Below are positions 1-10,179 of a stretch of DNA of 64,000 nucleotides, piece after piece. The notes beneath the pieces were generated by a model. That model was not told where the DNA came from. It worked only from the letters and a program-made list of their open reading frames with translations, and did no database searches. Source of the DNA: Ignavibacteriota bacterium (lineage in GTDB: Bacteria > Bacteroidota > Ignavibacteria > Tepidaquicellales > OLB5). The DNA lies in assembly GCA_003820375.1 (NCBI GenBank), contig RPQH01000009.1, forward strand, positions 1 through 64,000. Direction: 5' to 3'. The position numbers and the translations under genes are program-made. Each line of letters begins with the position of its first letter. Position 1 is the stretch's first letter.

Positions 1-108
1 AGTGTAAATGTTTTCTCTAAACAACTGTTAAATGAACTATTTATAAACTATGTTCCCAATAATAATACAGGTGTTGATGATAAACAACTGTTTTTATTTG
101 ACTTCTAA
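1..108 (+). CDS. 3' end of an unidentified gene (partial)
   Basis: The window opens inside a reading frame that runs in frame 1 for 35 codons and stops at TAA (106-108). Its C-terminus reads ...NNTGVDDKQLFLFDF. The fragment is too short to assign to a family. The strand and frame are supported by the uninterrupted frame and by the strong terminator hairpin about 50 bases downstream. It converges on the T9SS gene on the minus strand. Confidence 0.5.
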   Translation, partial: SVNVFSKQLLNELFINYVPNNNTGVDDKQLFLFDF

Positions 109-154
109 TGGGACAGTACTGATTACAAATAGAGAATTAATATTACAGAAATAG

Positions 155-186
155 AAAAGGCGGTTTAATTGAAACCGCCTTTTTTA
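155..186. terminator. bidirectional rho-independent terminator
   Basis: The inverted repeat AAAGGCGGTTT-aattg-AAACCGCCTTT is A-rich on its left and followed by T7 on its right. It can therefore stop transcription of the partial gene on the plus strand and of the T9SS gene on the minus strand. It sits between two convergent genes. Confidence 0.85.
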
Positions 187-223
187 ATCTGAGAAACCTG
201 CTTTATTGGTGTAATCTATGGTT

Positions 224-2485
224 CTATTTTATTAAAACCATCTTCTTCACGTCTGTAAACTCCCCTGCTTCAATTTTATAGAAATAAGTACCTGATGCAA
301 GTGTGCTTGCGTCAAATTTCAAAGTATAGCTTCCGGGATTTTTAAATTCGTTAGCTATAACTTTCACTTCCCTGCCAAGCATATCGAATAATGTAATTTT
401 CACATCAGTACTCTTTGCCAGGTCGAAGTTTATATTGGTGACAGGATTGAACGGATTGGGATAATTCTGTGATAATTGAAATTTTGTTGGAATTATTTCA
501 GATGTTTTTTCAATATTAACAGAATAATTTAATCTTACACCCCATCCTTTTAATGCTCCGGTATTGGTGGCTGCTGCATCAATACATTTTAGTATCCATG
601 TTCCCTGAATTGTTGAACCGTTAAAAGTACCCATGGGATCCATAGGTTTAATGAATGCCCAGGGAGGATAATAATTGGCCGCATTCGGCAGGTTCGCGAA
701 TGCATCGCCGACAAATGTCAGTACATTGTCTAAAGCACCCCCGTTACGATTCAATAATATTTTTGATATACCGTTTGGTCCCTGAAGTGATACGATTAGA
801 TCTCCCACATACGTATGTTCAATAGAAAGAAATACTTCTATATTAAACAATGAACCCGTAGGATTTGTAACAAATATTGAATCGGTAATACCTGAAGTAT
901 TGTTATCAGGGATTAAAATATAATCTGAACTTCTGCTAAATCCAATCGGGAAAGAATTTGGACTTCCACCCCTGTTTATAGTTGTTGTATGTGCGCAAAG
1001 TGTTGTAGGAAAATATCCTGTGCTAGTTTCACTTATATATCCGCTAAACCTGCTGTTGTTTGTTCCGCCATTATTTAGTGATGCATTTATTCCGGCTTGA
1101 TTGGTTAAATTATTCAGATTACCATCGAAAATATAAGCAGCCAATAAACTGCTGTTTGCCTGTATTACTCTTGACGATACAAACATATTGTTTTGTATTG
1201 CAAATGCATTCAATGTAGGATTCCACAACCTTACTTCATCAATATATCCGGTAAAAGCTGAATTAGGAAGTGCCTGAGAACTGCCGATATAAATATTATT
1301 GGTATTTATCGGCATTAAATTGGGAATTTGCACTGTTGCACCATTTATATTTCCATTGAGGAAGAAATTGATGTTAAAGAAACTGCCTGATGTGCTCCAT
1401 GCAACAGCCACATGATTCCACTTGTTGATATCAAGTGACGGACCTGTACTTGCGATAGCATTGCTGGCAGTCCTGAACAAAAGCTTGCCTGCACTTGAAA
1501 TTCCAAACAGAAAAGTAATTGTACTGCTTGTTGCTCCTTTTGAAATCAATGTCTGGTCTTTAGAAAACGATGAGGGTTTTATCCACATTTCAATAGAGCC
1601 ATCCCCTGTTTGATTATATAAAGTCGAAGTGTTAATAACTAGATAATCTTGTGTTCCGCCCGGAAACATCATAGCAATGTTATAAGGCATCGGTATGCCA
1701 GCATCCTGAAATGTTGCAACTGCGGAACCAACATATGTACCGTTAAAACCGCTGATACCATCAATTACAGAAGATGTATTATTAAAAGTCCATGAAGAAA
1801 CCAATCCTGCATAGTTATAGCCTGATGTAATTGCACTGTTCGTATTAGCACCTGTGATATCTCCAATTCCGGTAAAGCGGTTTGCAGCAATAAGTGATGC
1901 AGATCTCACCACATTCCAGAATCGTACTTCATCTATTTTACCATTGAATGGCTGGTTATAATTGTACTGGTTTGCACCAATTCTAATAGCATCAGCGTTA
2001 TTAACCCATGTAGCGTTAAGATTAAGAGCACTTCCGCTTAAAGCACCATTTACATAAAAATTAACTGTAAAATAAGATACTGAGGACCACGTTACCGCAA
2101 CATGTGTCCATTGGTTATTTGGGATAGTAGTACCTGCGGTATTAGAAAATAAAGTAGCACCAATCTTGAAACGCAGGTACGAACTTTGAATACCAAACAG
2201 GAATGAAGACGCCTCATTGGGTCCTTTTGCAAGCAATGTTTGGAATGCAGAACCATTTACCGGATATATCCACATTTCTATTGTACCATGTGCCGGCTGG
2301 TTGAACATATTGTTATGTGGAATGTTAGCGTATGATGAAAAGCTATTTAATCCGCTCAGTACATAATTGCCGCCAATTGTATAACCATATTCATCCGTAA
2401 CACCTTGGGAATGTAAAGCACCTGTACAGGTTAGCACAAATAATATACAGTAAACAGCAGTAAAGATTGTATTTCTTTTACACAT
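224..2485 (-). CDS. secreted protein with two LamG domains, P domain and T9SS sorting domain
   Basis: A 753-residue exported protein. A signal peptide covers about residues 1-27. Two concanavalin-like LamG domains follow (about 40-230 and 270-450), each with the GTIEMWIYP / GSIEMWIKP start, an NKWNHVAVAWS-type core and an IDEVRFWN end. A proprotein-convertase P domain is at about 510-655 (HTYVGDLIVSLQGP, GTWILKCID). The T9SS type A sorting domain fills about 660-753 (LSQNYPNPFNPVTNINF, MLGREVKV, KKMVLIK). LamG domains usually bind carbohydrate or protein ligands, and the P domain is a common accessory domain of secreted proteins. No catalytic domain is visible, so an adhesin or surface-structural role is an inference. 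The sorting domain has the short ancestral linker (DLAKSTDVKI) without the insertions seen in the paralogues further along. Confidence 0.9.
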   Translation of the reverse strand: MCKRNTIFTAVYCILFVLTCTGALHSQGVTDEYGYTIGGNYVLSGLNSFSSYANIPHNNMFNQPAHGTIEMWIYPVNGSAFQTLLAKGPNEASSFLFGIQSSYLRFKIGATLFSNTAGTTIPNNQWTHVAVTWSSVSYFTVNFYVNGALSGSALNLNATWVNNADAIRIGANQYNYNQPFNGKIDEVRFWNVVRSASLIAANRFTGIGDITGANTNSAITSGYNYAGLVSSWTFNNTSSVIDGISGFNGTYVGSAVATFQDAGIPMPYNIAMMFPGGTQDYLVINTSTLYNQTGDGSIEMWIKPSSFSKDQTLISKGATSSTITFLFGISSAGKLLFRTASNAIASTGPSLDINKWNHVAVAWSTSGSFFNINFFLNGNINGATVQIPNLMPINTNNIYIGSSQALPNSAFTGYIDEVRLWNPTLNAFAIQNNMFVSSRVIQANSSLLAAYIFDGNLNNLTNQAGINASLNNGGTNNSRFSGYISETSTGYFPTTLCAHTTTINRGGSPNSFPIGFSRSSDYILIPDNNTSGITDSIFVTNPTGSLFNIEVFLSIEHTYVGDLIVSLQGPNGISKILLNRNGGALDNVLTFVGDAFANLPNAANYYPPWAFIKPMDPMGTFNGSTIQGTWILKCIDAAATNTGALKGWGVRLNYSVNIEKTSEIIPTKFQLSQNYPNPFNPVTNINFDLAKSTDVKITLFDMLGREVKVIANEFKNPGSYTLKFDASTLASGTYFYKIEAGEFTDVKKMVLIK

Positions 2486-2615
2486 TTTTCCTCCTTGTGT
2501 ATTAAATTAATTTTGGGTTTTTATAGCTTTTCTTATAATATGTAAATAAATATATGACTGTATTTAGAATTTCTGTAAGTGTTTTATTACATATTATAAG
2601 AACAGCTATAACAAA

Positions 2616-5600
2616 TTAATCTATTGCTGAAATAGGAAATCTTATCTCTACTTCTGTACCTTTTTTTTCTTCACTTTTGACAAATATTTTACCCTTCATA
2701 TCGTCGATAATTTTTTTAGTAATAACCAAGCCTAATCCCATACCGGAAGATTTTGTAGAAAAGTATGGCTCAAATAATTGCTGTAAAGTCTCTTCATCCA
2801 TGCCAACACCATTATCTTTTATTGTAATTGAATAATATTCGTTATTTTTGATAGTTTCAATGTTAATATGACCGTCTTTGTGATTACACAGTTTTTCATC
2901 GGTTGCTTGTATTGAATTTCTGATGATATTAATAAAAGCTCTTTTAACTTCATCTTTATCACCTATAACATTATTGTTTTTGTTCCGTGAATCTATTATC
3001 AAATAAATTTTGCCTTCACTGTTCAGCAGCTTTACTACATCATTAAGTATTGAGTCAATATCCAATACTTCGTAATTCCTGCTTGGCATTTTTGCAAAAT
3101 CCGAAAATTCTGTCGCTATTCTATTTAACGTTTCTATCTGGTCTATTATCAAGCGATTTGTCGTTTGTAAAATTGATTTAAAATCTTTCGAGCCGTGTGA
3201 ATAAGCATAAAATAAATGCTGTATAGCCAGCTTCATTGGCGTCAAAGGATTTTTTATTTCATGCGCTACCTGTCTTGCAATATCTCTCCAGGCAGATTCA
3301 CGCTCAACACGTTTAAGCTCTGCGCGAGAACGCTTTAGCTCTTTTGTCATTACATTAAAAGAACGGACAAGTTCTCCTATTTCATCTTTACTGTCTGATT
3401 TTACTTCTATCTCAATATTACCTTTTGAAAGCTGTTCTGTTGCTTTCTGCAGCTTGATTATTGGATTGGAAATAGTATATGATAGTATGTTAACTATTAT
3501 CACAAGAAATATCACGGCTACAAAATATATTCCGAAAATGTAAACAAGGTTTTCGGTAAGTTCCTGGTTTATTTCATTTTGCTTGAATACTGATTGAGAT
3601 GACAGAATACCGATAAGGTTATTAAAATTATCATATATAGGCTTATAACCTACAACAACAGTGAGAGAGCCTACATCCTGGTTCTCCATATAATAGTCCT
3701 TTTTGAGCAGAGCAATATTATAAAAAGCTGTACCGCTGATACGCTCATCTATTAAATCAGATTTATATAGCTCTTCATTTGTTGTTGACACAAGCCGTGT
3801 TTTAATATACAGATTAAAATTCTTATGTGATTCAGAAAATCCTTTGCCGAAAATATTCGGAAGCGAAGTATAATCAATGCCGGATGATGAATACTTGGAA
3901 AAATCAGGAAAAGGATTTTTTTGCTTTATATATTGTTCAATTATTCTCAGGTCTGAAACCATCTGGCTTCTGTCAAATTCACTGTTTTTATCTTTAACAA
4001 ACTCCCTGCTGTAAACTGCAAGCACAATGATAGGAATAACCGATACTACTATAAAAGATACAAATATCTTTTCCCTGAAGCCAAATTTAAAAGTACTTGT
4101 ATACTTCGAATACATCAGGTATTTGCTTACTCTGTACGAAAGATATATGAAGATAAATATCAGGTACAACACAACTACGAAAATCAAAAACTTGAAGACG
4201 AAAAATGTTGTTTGTCCGAAATCATTTATCTTAATACTCACAACATATATCTTTTCAATCTCATTTTTGCCCATTTTTTGAGGGCTTAATATATAAAACG
4301 ATTTATATAACTGATTTTCAACCTGGTCATAACGGAAAGATGATTTGTCTATTTTATCTTTTACACTCTCACGGAATAAGTCCAGGGATTTATTAAGAGA
4401 ACGTGATATATCTTTATTATTAGAGCTTACCATTTCGCCGTCAGAAAATTCGGAAATTACAGGCGTAGAAGTTAATTTATTTATAATATTATCGCGTGAA
4501 AAGTTCTTAAATATCTGCATGCCTGATTGAGAAAGGTAATTTTTAGCATCATATTGAGCAGCAATTACAAGATATCCAAGCAAACGCCGGTATTTACTGC
4601 GTATAAGGTTTGCCTTTTCAATTGGTTTTATTCCGCAATAGAATTTCATTTCTTTATTCTGGATAACTCTTCCCTGAAGCATTTCCTCTTCTGCATCATC
4701 TATTATCTCCTCTGAGCTTTCTTCTTCCGGTTCCATGATGGATAACCTGTTTTTCATAAAGCTCCGTGCTGCAAAATTTACTACGCTGTCTGATATCAAT
4801 TCCGAGGGATTAATATTGAAATCACTAATTACCCTCTTGTTAGTATCAAGCACAAATACCGCTGTATTTAAGTCTTCAGTATAAAGTGAGCTTTTACTCC
4901 ATATATTAAATGCAAGCTTTGAATATTTATTCTTATTGGAAAGATCGGATTCAAAATTAGGCGTCTCGGATACATTTTCAATACTTGACATTATTAAGCT
5001 TATTATCTTATCATCTGCTTTTTCAGAAATCCTTCTTGAAAGAAGCTCAAGATATTTATTTTCCTGTGATGATATTTTATTGAGCAAAATAACCGGAACA
5101 AAGATAATACAGGCAAGTATTAAAATTGAAAAATTAAGAGTAGAATTAAACCTGTAATTACGCTTAATAATTAACTGCCTGTGAATATAAAATGTGAATA
5201 TACTTGTAAGTGCAATTATTAACAGCCGGTAGTTTAATTGCATTGAAAGCTCAAATACCGGACCGTTTAATATTTCAATTATTAAACTGATTAAGATAAA
5301 TATTCCGGAAACTAAAATAACAGGGTATTTCCTTAAAAATCTGTTGAATGCTATATATTTTGCCAGGTACTTGCTGACAATTAGTGAACATGAGAACAAT
5401 ATTAAAAGAAGGGAAATGGATAAAGCAATAATTGCGAATTGGACACCAATTAATTCCGGCTGCTCTGTCGGAAAAATTTGAGAATGGTCAAAGTATTTAA
5501 AATTAGAATCATATACCAGGCTTTGTATAATAACCCCGTAATATTGCAGTAAAGCAATGAATGCAATTACAGAAAACAAGATAATAGCAATATTTATCAA

Positions 5601-6758
5601 ATAATGATTTTTAACCGAATCTTTCTTGTATGAATCTATGACCAGCGAGACTATATAAGCACAAGATATTAAGACAAGTATAGAAGTAATTAAAAAATCC
5701 CCTAATGAGCGGGCGATACCATATCCAAACCCCGAGGCATAATGTAAGGGTGAAAATATTCCTGCTCCTGAATTATCAATAAGCTGTGCGGGAAAATCAA
5801 TTGCCAGCCATAAAAATCTTGACAACAGTAATAATACAACTATAATCAAACCCTTCAGTATATTCCACTTAATATTACGAATAAGGTGTGATACAATTAG
5901 AATTATGGTCAGGTTTAGCATGAAAACAAGAATATCAAGAAGTCCGGAAAACTGCTCCTTAACTTTTAGTATATAGGATGACTTATCGAGACGGGGTATG
6001 TAAATCTTCCCTATTGTGTCTCCAACTATATTGGTTAAACTGTACTGATCTTTTTCCTTAATTAAGGCAGAGTCTGCAATAAACGAGTAATTTGCCGGTG
6101 ATTTAAAATCAAATTCTACATTAGTATTATGGCGGTCATATATTTCCTGGGTAATTCCTAAATTACTGAAGAAATTGTTCTTTATATTATACTTTATATC
6201 CAGCAGTATTGCGGTTGCAAGAACACCATCATATATTGATTTTGCATTACTGTTAGAAGTATCGGTTAAAGAATATATTGGAACATACACTATTATATAT
6301 GTGTAAAAACCAATCTCCTTTACAACAGAAAATTTATCTCCGTTTAAAGCTCTCTTAAGTTCAGAAATATCAGGATTCAATTGCCTGCCGTTGAAAAGGA
6401 ATAACTCGAGCCGGCTGTTGTACATCTCTACGTTGTATTCATTGATATGTTCCATATCAAGAAGGGTTTCGTATGATTTCTTGGTATTTTGAGTTGCAAA
6501 ATAAGAAAGGAGACGTTTGTTTTTTACTGTAAGGTTAGCAAAATTAAGAGTTTTCGCCTGATAAAAATTAAATAATGAGGTACACTCGTCTTTTATAAGG
6601 TTGTTCTTTTCAACAGAAATTCTGTTCCAGTCGTTATTAATAGAACTATTAAAAAAACCCTGGGCAATTACAGATATTATAATACATAAGACAATTACTG
6701 AAGATATTATCAGTAATCCCTTAAGATACCATTCAGTATTATTGACTTTATTCCACAT
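2616..6758 (-). CDS. NtrY-like membrane sensor histidine kinase with very large sensor region
   Basis: A 1380-residue kinase. It has an N-terminal membrane helix (about 15-35), an extracytoplasmic segment (about 35-280), a block of hydrophobic helices (about 285-575), a second soluble segment (about 580-900), two more membrane helices around a second extracytoplasmic loop, a HAMP domain (NPIIKLQKATEQLSKGNIEIE) and a HisKA/HATPase core. The phosphate-accepting residue is His1166 in VAHEIKNPLTPMKL, the signature of the NtrY group. The ATP-binding boxes are NIIRNSIQAT (N box), DNGVGMD (G1) and GMGLGL (G2). It autophosphorylates and should pass phosphate to a response regulator, but none is adjacent. 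The DUF4783 gene lies 12 bases upstream, suggesting co-transcription. The length is far above the roughly 700 residues of typical NtrY proteins because of the multi-helix sensor part. Confidence 0.92.
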   Translation of the reverse strand: MWNKVNNTEWYLKGLLIISSVIVLCIIISVIAQGFFNSSINNDWNRISVEKNNLIKDECTSLFNFYQAKTLNFANLTVKNKRLLSYFATQNTKKSYETLLDMEHINEYNVEMYNSRLELFLFNGRQLNPDISELKRALNGDKFSVVKEIGFYTYIIVYVPIYSLTDTSNSNAKSIYDGVLATAILLDIKYNIKNNFFSNLGITQEIYDRHNTNVEFDFKSPANYSFIADSALIKEKDQYSLTNIVGDTIGKIYIPRLDKSSYILKVKEQFSGLLDILVFMLNLTIILIVSHLIRNIKWNILKGLIIVVLLLLSRFLWLAIDFPAQLIDNSGAGIFSPLHYASGFGYGIARSLGDFLITSILVLISCAYIVSLVIDSYKKDSVKNHYLINIAIILFSVIAFIALLQYYGVIIQSLVYDSNFKYFDHSQIFPTEQPELIGVQFAIIALSISLLLILFSCSLIVSKYLAKYIAFNRFLRKYPVILVSGIFILISLIIEILNGPVFELSMQLNYRLLIIALTSIFTFYIHRQLIIKRNYRFNSTLNFSILILACIIFVPVILLNKISSQENKYLELLSRRISEKADDKIISLIMSSIENVSETPNFESDLSNKNKYSKLAFNIWSKSSLYTEDLNTAVFVLDTNKRVISDFNINPSELISDSVVNFAARSFMKNRLSIMEPEEESSEEIIDDAEEEMLQGRVIQNKEMKFYCGIKPIEKANLIRSKYRRLLGYLVIAAQYDAKNYLSQSGMQIFKNFSRDNIINKLTSTPVISEFSDGEMVSSNNKDISRSLNKSLDLFRESVKDKIDKSSFRYDQVENQLYKSFYILSPQKMGKNEIEKIYVVSIKINDFGQTTFFVFKFLIFVVVLYLIFIFIYLSYRVSKYLMYSKYTSTFKFGFREKIFVSFIVVSVIPIIVLAVYSREFVKDKNSEFDRSQMVSDLRIIEQYIKQKNPFPDFSKYSSSGIDYTSLPNIFGKGFSESHKNFNLYIKTRLVSTTNEELYKSDLIDERISGTAFYNIALLKKDYYMENQDVGSLTVVVGYKPIYDNFNNLIGILSSQSVFKQNEINQELTENLVYIFGIYFVAVIFLVIIVNILSYTISNPIIKLQKATEQLSKGNIEIEVKSDSKDEIGELVRSFNVMTKELKRSRAELKRVERESAWRDIARQVAHEIKNPLTPMKLAIQHLFYAYSHGSKDFKSILQTTNRLIIDQIETLNRIATEFSDFAKMPSRNYEVLDIDSILNDVVKLLNSEGKIYLIIDSRNKNNNVIGDKDEVKRAFINIIRNSIQATDEKLCNHKDGHINIETIKNNEYYSITIKDNGVGMDEETLQQLFEPYFSTKSSGMGLGLVITKKIIDDMKGKIFVKSEEKKGTEVEIRFPISAID

Positions 6759-6770
6759 TAAGCAAAACGC

Positions 6771-7241
6771 CTAATTAATAATTATTTGGTCAATTAACCA
6801 CCCGCCATTAATGTATTTTAAAGACACAGAGAAGTCATAACTATTTAAATATCCGTTTCTTTTATATTTATATTTTCCGCTTGCAAAGGCATAGTTCTCA
6901 GATCGGCTGGATATCCGCCAGCTAAATTCATAAACAGCATTATTGGTCAGAAAATTATCGATGATTAATCTTGTTTGTTCGTAGCTGTAATATCCTTTCT
7001 CATTATCAAGAATATTTAAATAAACATCAGTCCCAAAATATGGGGTCAGTGCATATACGTTAGCATAGTTCAAACCCTCGCCAATATTAATAAATACATT
7101 CTTGCAGTTTAAAAATTTTTGTCTTTTTTCTTCAGACCTGTATTTTTTCTCTTTCCACCAATTGTCCTGTGAATACAGCTTTCCGGTTAAAACGAATCCG
7201 AACAATATTAAAACGATAAATAGTACTTTATTGCTTTTCAA
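6771..7241 (-). CDS. DUF4783-like exported protein
   Basis: 156 residues with a signal peptide (about 1-24, ending GKLYSQ) and one NTF2-like small domain. The order ...VFINIGEGLNYANVYAL then YGFNDVYL-like, YYSYEQ and WLIDQIII resembles DUF4783 proteins, which are short periplasmic proteins common in Bacteroidota-type genomes and of unknown function. It ends 12 bases before the start of the giant sensor kinase, so the two are probably one transcript. A sensory accessory role is only an inference from this neighbourhood. Confidence 0.75.
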   Translation of the reverse strand: MKSNKVLFIVLILFGFVLTGKLYSQDNWWKEKKYRSEEKRQKFLNCKNVFINIGEGLNYANVYALTPYFGTDVYLNILDNEKGYYSYEQTRLIIDNFLTNNAVYEFSWRISSRSENYAFASGKYKYKRNGYLNSYDFSVSLKYINGGWLIDQIIIN

Positions 7242-7902
7242 TTTTTGGGTTTAAAATGTTGACGCATATAAAATAATTAAAAAAAAGCATAATATCATCA
7301 TAGAAGCAAATAAACATCCGTGTGGCTTCAAATTATGAATACTGACATCCGGGTACTCAATTTCTCCAGAGCGAACTAGTGTGCAGTCGTAACAACTCAA
7401 AAGCAGGCAGTTCACTGCTATGAACAACCCTCCGGATGAATTGCCGTTGTCTGGGCTGTAACTGTTCTGATTTAGCAGACATGTGGCATCCTTTTTAGTT
7501 TTTGTTATCAAAAGTTGGTAAGAACCCAAGGCCAATATCTTTTATGTTGTATTAAACTGAGAGGCGTCTCTCAATCAATTATGTTACCCTTTTTCATATC
7601 ACAACTTAAATGAAAATACTTACAAATTGTGATAAAAAAATTGAATAAGGAAGCTGTTCTTGCTTCAAAAAAAACACTATCTTGAGGGAATTTTTTAACC
7701 CTTTTTTTCATTATAAGATTCATAGAAAATAGTTCTTTGTCATGCCAAAAATATATAAAAAGAGATTTTAAAACCCGATGCAATCCAGCATGATATTGAA
7801 CTATACTCCAAATCCTTGTGCATTAATGAATTCATTGATTCTTATTCGATAAACTAATATATTACACAGATTAATAATTAATAATCCAGTTATCCAGTAA
7901 AT
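7242..7902. other. 661-bp region without a convincing gene; possible structured RNA
   Basis: A 94-codon TTG-start frame (7251-7535) and a 70-codon frame (7571-7783) exist on the minus strand. Neither has a convincing ribosome site or recognisable protein. Bases about 7300-7530 are richer in G+C than their surroundings and contain self-complementary stretches, such as GCAGT-GA-ACTGC and GTTCA-TAGCAG-TGAAC on the minus strand. They are followed by A-rich sequence that reads as U-poor in both directions. I could not match it to tmRNA, SRP RNA, RNase P RNA or 6S RNA by eye. Confidence 0.3.
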
Positions 7903-9027
7903 TTGTTAAAAATTCGCAAGGTTGAAAACGATAGAGACAGGATGAGCTTTATAAAGCTGCCCTGGACTTTATATAAAGATGACAAATACTGGGTGCCTCC
8001 ACTAATTTTTGATGTTCGGAATAATCTTAATCCCAAGAAAAATCCTTTTTTTAAACATGCTGAGATAGAACTGTTTCTTGCTGAGTTAGACGGGAAATTG
8101 GTTGGAAGAATTGCGGCTATTAAAAACGATAATCATAACAAGTTTCATAACGATAAAACAGGGTTTTTTGGATTTTTTGAGACAATTGACAATGAAGATG
8201 TTTCCGATTTATTGCTGGATACAGCCTGTGATTGGTGTAAATCCAGGGGTTTTGATAAGATAGTTGGTCCTGTTAATCCATCAACTAATGATGAGTGCGG
8301 ACTGCTGGTAGACGGATTTGACTCGTCTCCTGTGATGCTGATGCCATATAACCCGGCTTTTTATGCAAATAGAATTGAAAGTTTTGGCTTTGATAAGGAA
8401 AAAGACCTGTATGCGTATTTCATATCGTCTGATGTTATAAATGATGAGAAAATGATGGCTAAGCTTGAACGTATGGCTAACCTTATCAAAAAAAGATATA
8501 ATATTGTTACCCGTACACTTAAATTGAAAGATCTCGAAAATGAGATTAGAAAAGTTGAATATATTTATAACGATGCCTGGGATATGAATTGGGGTTTTGT
8601 TCCTATAACATCTGAAGAGTTTGATTATATGGGTGAAAGTTTAAAACAGGTTGTTGACCCGAATATTGTTTTTTTTGCAGAAATAGACGGGAAACCGGCC
8701 GGATTTTCTCTCACGCTGCCTAATATTAACCAGATATTGAAAACTATGAACGGTAGAATTCTACCGTTCGGGATTTTCAAGCTGCTAATGGGCAAGAATA
8801 AGACTGATATACTTCGTGTACTGATTATGGGTGTCAGACACGAATATCAGAAAAAGGGGATCGACTCTGTGTTTTATCTTGAAACAATAAAAGAAGGTAA
8901 CAGGAAAAAAGTTAAGGGAGCTGAGATCTCCTGGGTGCTTGAAGATAACTATGCTATGAGACAAACGGCTGAAAATTTAGGTGCACATATTTATAAGACA
9001 TACAGAATTTACAGTAAGAATCTTTAA
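7903..9027 (+). CDS. GNAT-fold N-acetyltransferase-like protein (YghO-like)
   Basis: 374 residues. The start region RDRMSFIKLPWTLYKDDKYWVPPL, the GKLVGRIAAI strand and the block KIVGPVNPSTNDECGLLVDGFD are typical of a widespread family of about 375-residue proteins with a split GNAT fold, annotated as N-acetyltransferase or YghO-like. The second half carries a further acetyltransferase-like core (ILIMGVRHEYQKKGID, with the acetyl-CoA-type Q/R-x-x-G-x loop). TTG is taken as start because the conserved family N-terminus lies upstream of the first in-frame ATG (codon 14). The substrate is unknown. The aminotransferase gene follows 21 bases later on the same strand, so the two probably form an operon. 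Confidence 0.8.
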   Translation: MLKIRKVENDRDRMSFIKLPWTLYKDDKYWVPPLIFDVRNNLNPKKNPFFKHAEIELFLAELDGKLVGRIAAIKNDNHNKFHNDKTGFFGFFETIDNEDVSDLLLDTACDWCKSRGFDKIVGPVNPSTNDECGLLVDGFDSSPVMLMPYNPAFYANRIESFGFDKEKDLYAYFISSDVINDEKMMAKLERMANLIKKRYNIVTRTLKLKDLENEIRKVEYIYNDAWDMNWGFVPITSEEFDYMGESLKQVVDPNIVFFAEIDGKPAGFSLTLPNINQILKTMNGRILPFGIFKLLMGKNKTDILRVLIMGVRHEYQKKGIDSVFYLETIKEGNRKKVKGAEISWVLEDNYAMRQTAENLGAHIYKTYRIYSKNL

Positions 9028-9048
9028 TAACTAAATCTTTTAAATCAG

Positions 9049-10047
9049 ATGGCAGTAAAAGCAGTTGAAAAAATCTGGATGAACGGCGAGTTTGTTGATT
9101 GGGCTGATGCAAAGATTCACGTGCTTTCTCATGTTGTGCACTATGGTTCTTCATTTTTTGAAGGTATACGCTGCTATAAAACCAAAGCCGGTTCAGCTAT
9201 TTTCCGTCTTGATGAACATACAAAACGGCTTATAAATTCGGCTAAGATTTTCAGAGCTGAGATACCTTATTCACATGAAGAGATTAACCAGGGAATAATT
9301 GATACAATATTGGTGAATAATCTTGATGCTTGTTATATACGCCCTATTGCTTACAGAGGTTTTGATGATTTAGGAGTTAATCCTTTAAATAACCCGGTAG
9401 ATTTGACCATTGCTGCTTATGAGTGGGGTTCATATTTAGGGAAAGGTGCTATTGAAACAGGTATTGATGTATGTGTGTCATCTTGGAGAAGAAGTGCACC
9501 CAACAGCATGCCAACAATGGCGAAAATCGGCGGTGCATATATGAACAGCCAGCTAATTAAAATGGAAGCAATTGTAAACGGATATTCCGAAGGTATTGCA
9601 CTAGATTTGAACGGATACGTAAGTGAAGGAAGCGGAGAAAATGTATTCGTAGTATATGAAGGCACAATTTTTACACCACAGATATCAAATTCAATTTTAG
9701 CAGGCGTGACAAGGAAATCTGTTATTGAGCTTGCCAGAAATATGGGATACGAAGTAAAAGAGACTAATATAATGCGTGAAATGCTGTATATAGCCGATGA
9801 AATGTTTTTCTCAGGTACTGCAGCAGAAGTTACACCGATTCGCTCGGTTGATAAGAGTATTATTGGGAATGGTATTCCCGGAAAGATTACAAAAGAATTG
9901 CAAAGTGCATTCTACGACATAGTAGAAAACGGAAATGATAAGTTTAACTGGCTTACTTTTATCGGCGGTGATAATAAAATAATCAATATGCCCCCGGTAA
10001 AAAAAAATATTAAGTCATTATCATCAAAAGAAGATGTGACAATGTAA
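9049..10047 (+). CDS. ilvE: branched-chain amino acid aminotransferase (fold type IV)
   Basis: 332 residues, close to the usual IlvE length of about 305-310 plus a C-terminal extension. The pyridoxal-phosphate lysine is Lys159 in TMAKIGGAYMNSQL. The N-terminal IWMNGEFVDWADAKIHVLSH, the arginine-bearing FFEGIRCY, the SEGSGENVFVV loop and the FFSGTAAEVTPIRSVD segment are all typical. It transfers the amino group between glutamate and the 2-oxo acids of valine, leucine and isoleucine, the last step of their synthesis and the first of their breakdown, in the cytosol. D-amino-acid transaminase and 4-amino-4-deoxychorismate lyase share the fold, but the EGIRCY and GTAAEVTPI motifs favour IlvE. Confidence 0.93.
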   Translation: MAVKAVEKIWMNGEFVDWADAKIHVLSHVVHYGSSFFEGIRCYKTKAGSAIFRLDEHTKRLINSAKIFRAEIPYSHEEINQGIIDTILVNNLDACYIRPIAYRGFDDLGVNPLNNPVDLTIAAYEWGSYLGKGAIETGIDVCVSSWRRSAPNSMPTMAKIGGAYMNSQLIKMEAIVNGYSEGIALDLNGYVSEGSGENVFVVYEGTIFTPQISNSILAGVTRKSVIELARNMGYEVKETNIMREMLYIADEMFFSGTAAEVTPIRSVDKSIIGNGIPGKITKELQSAFYDIVENGNDKFNWLTFIGGDNKIINMPPVKKNIKSLSSKEDVTM

Positions 10048-10179
10048 AGACCTGAGATTTGTAATGTGCAATGTAAGCTTTGATGTGTGAGATATAACAA
10101 GCCATAGCTGGTTTGATATATCAGATGAAGAGTACAAATCTGACGAATCTTAAAAAGATCGTTCTTTTAACAAGTTTGG

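Noticed and set aside
7251-7535. 94-codon TTG-start frame
   Set aside because: No ribosome site or family; the region looks more like structured non-coding DNA. Listed only as an uncertain region.
7571-7783. 70-codon frame on the minus strand
   Set aside because: No ribosome site, no recognisable domain and a composition like the AT-rich gap. Not supported as a gene.
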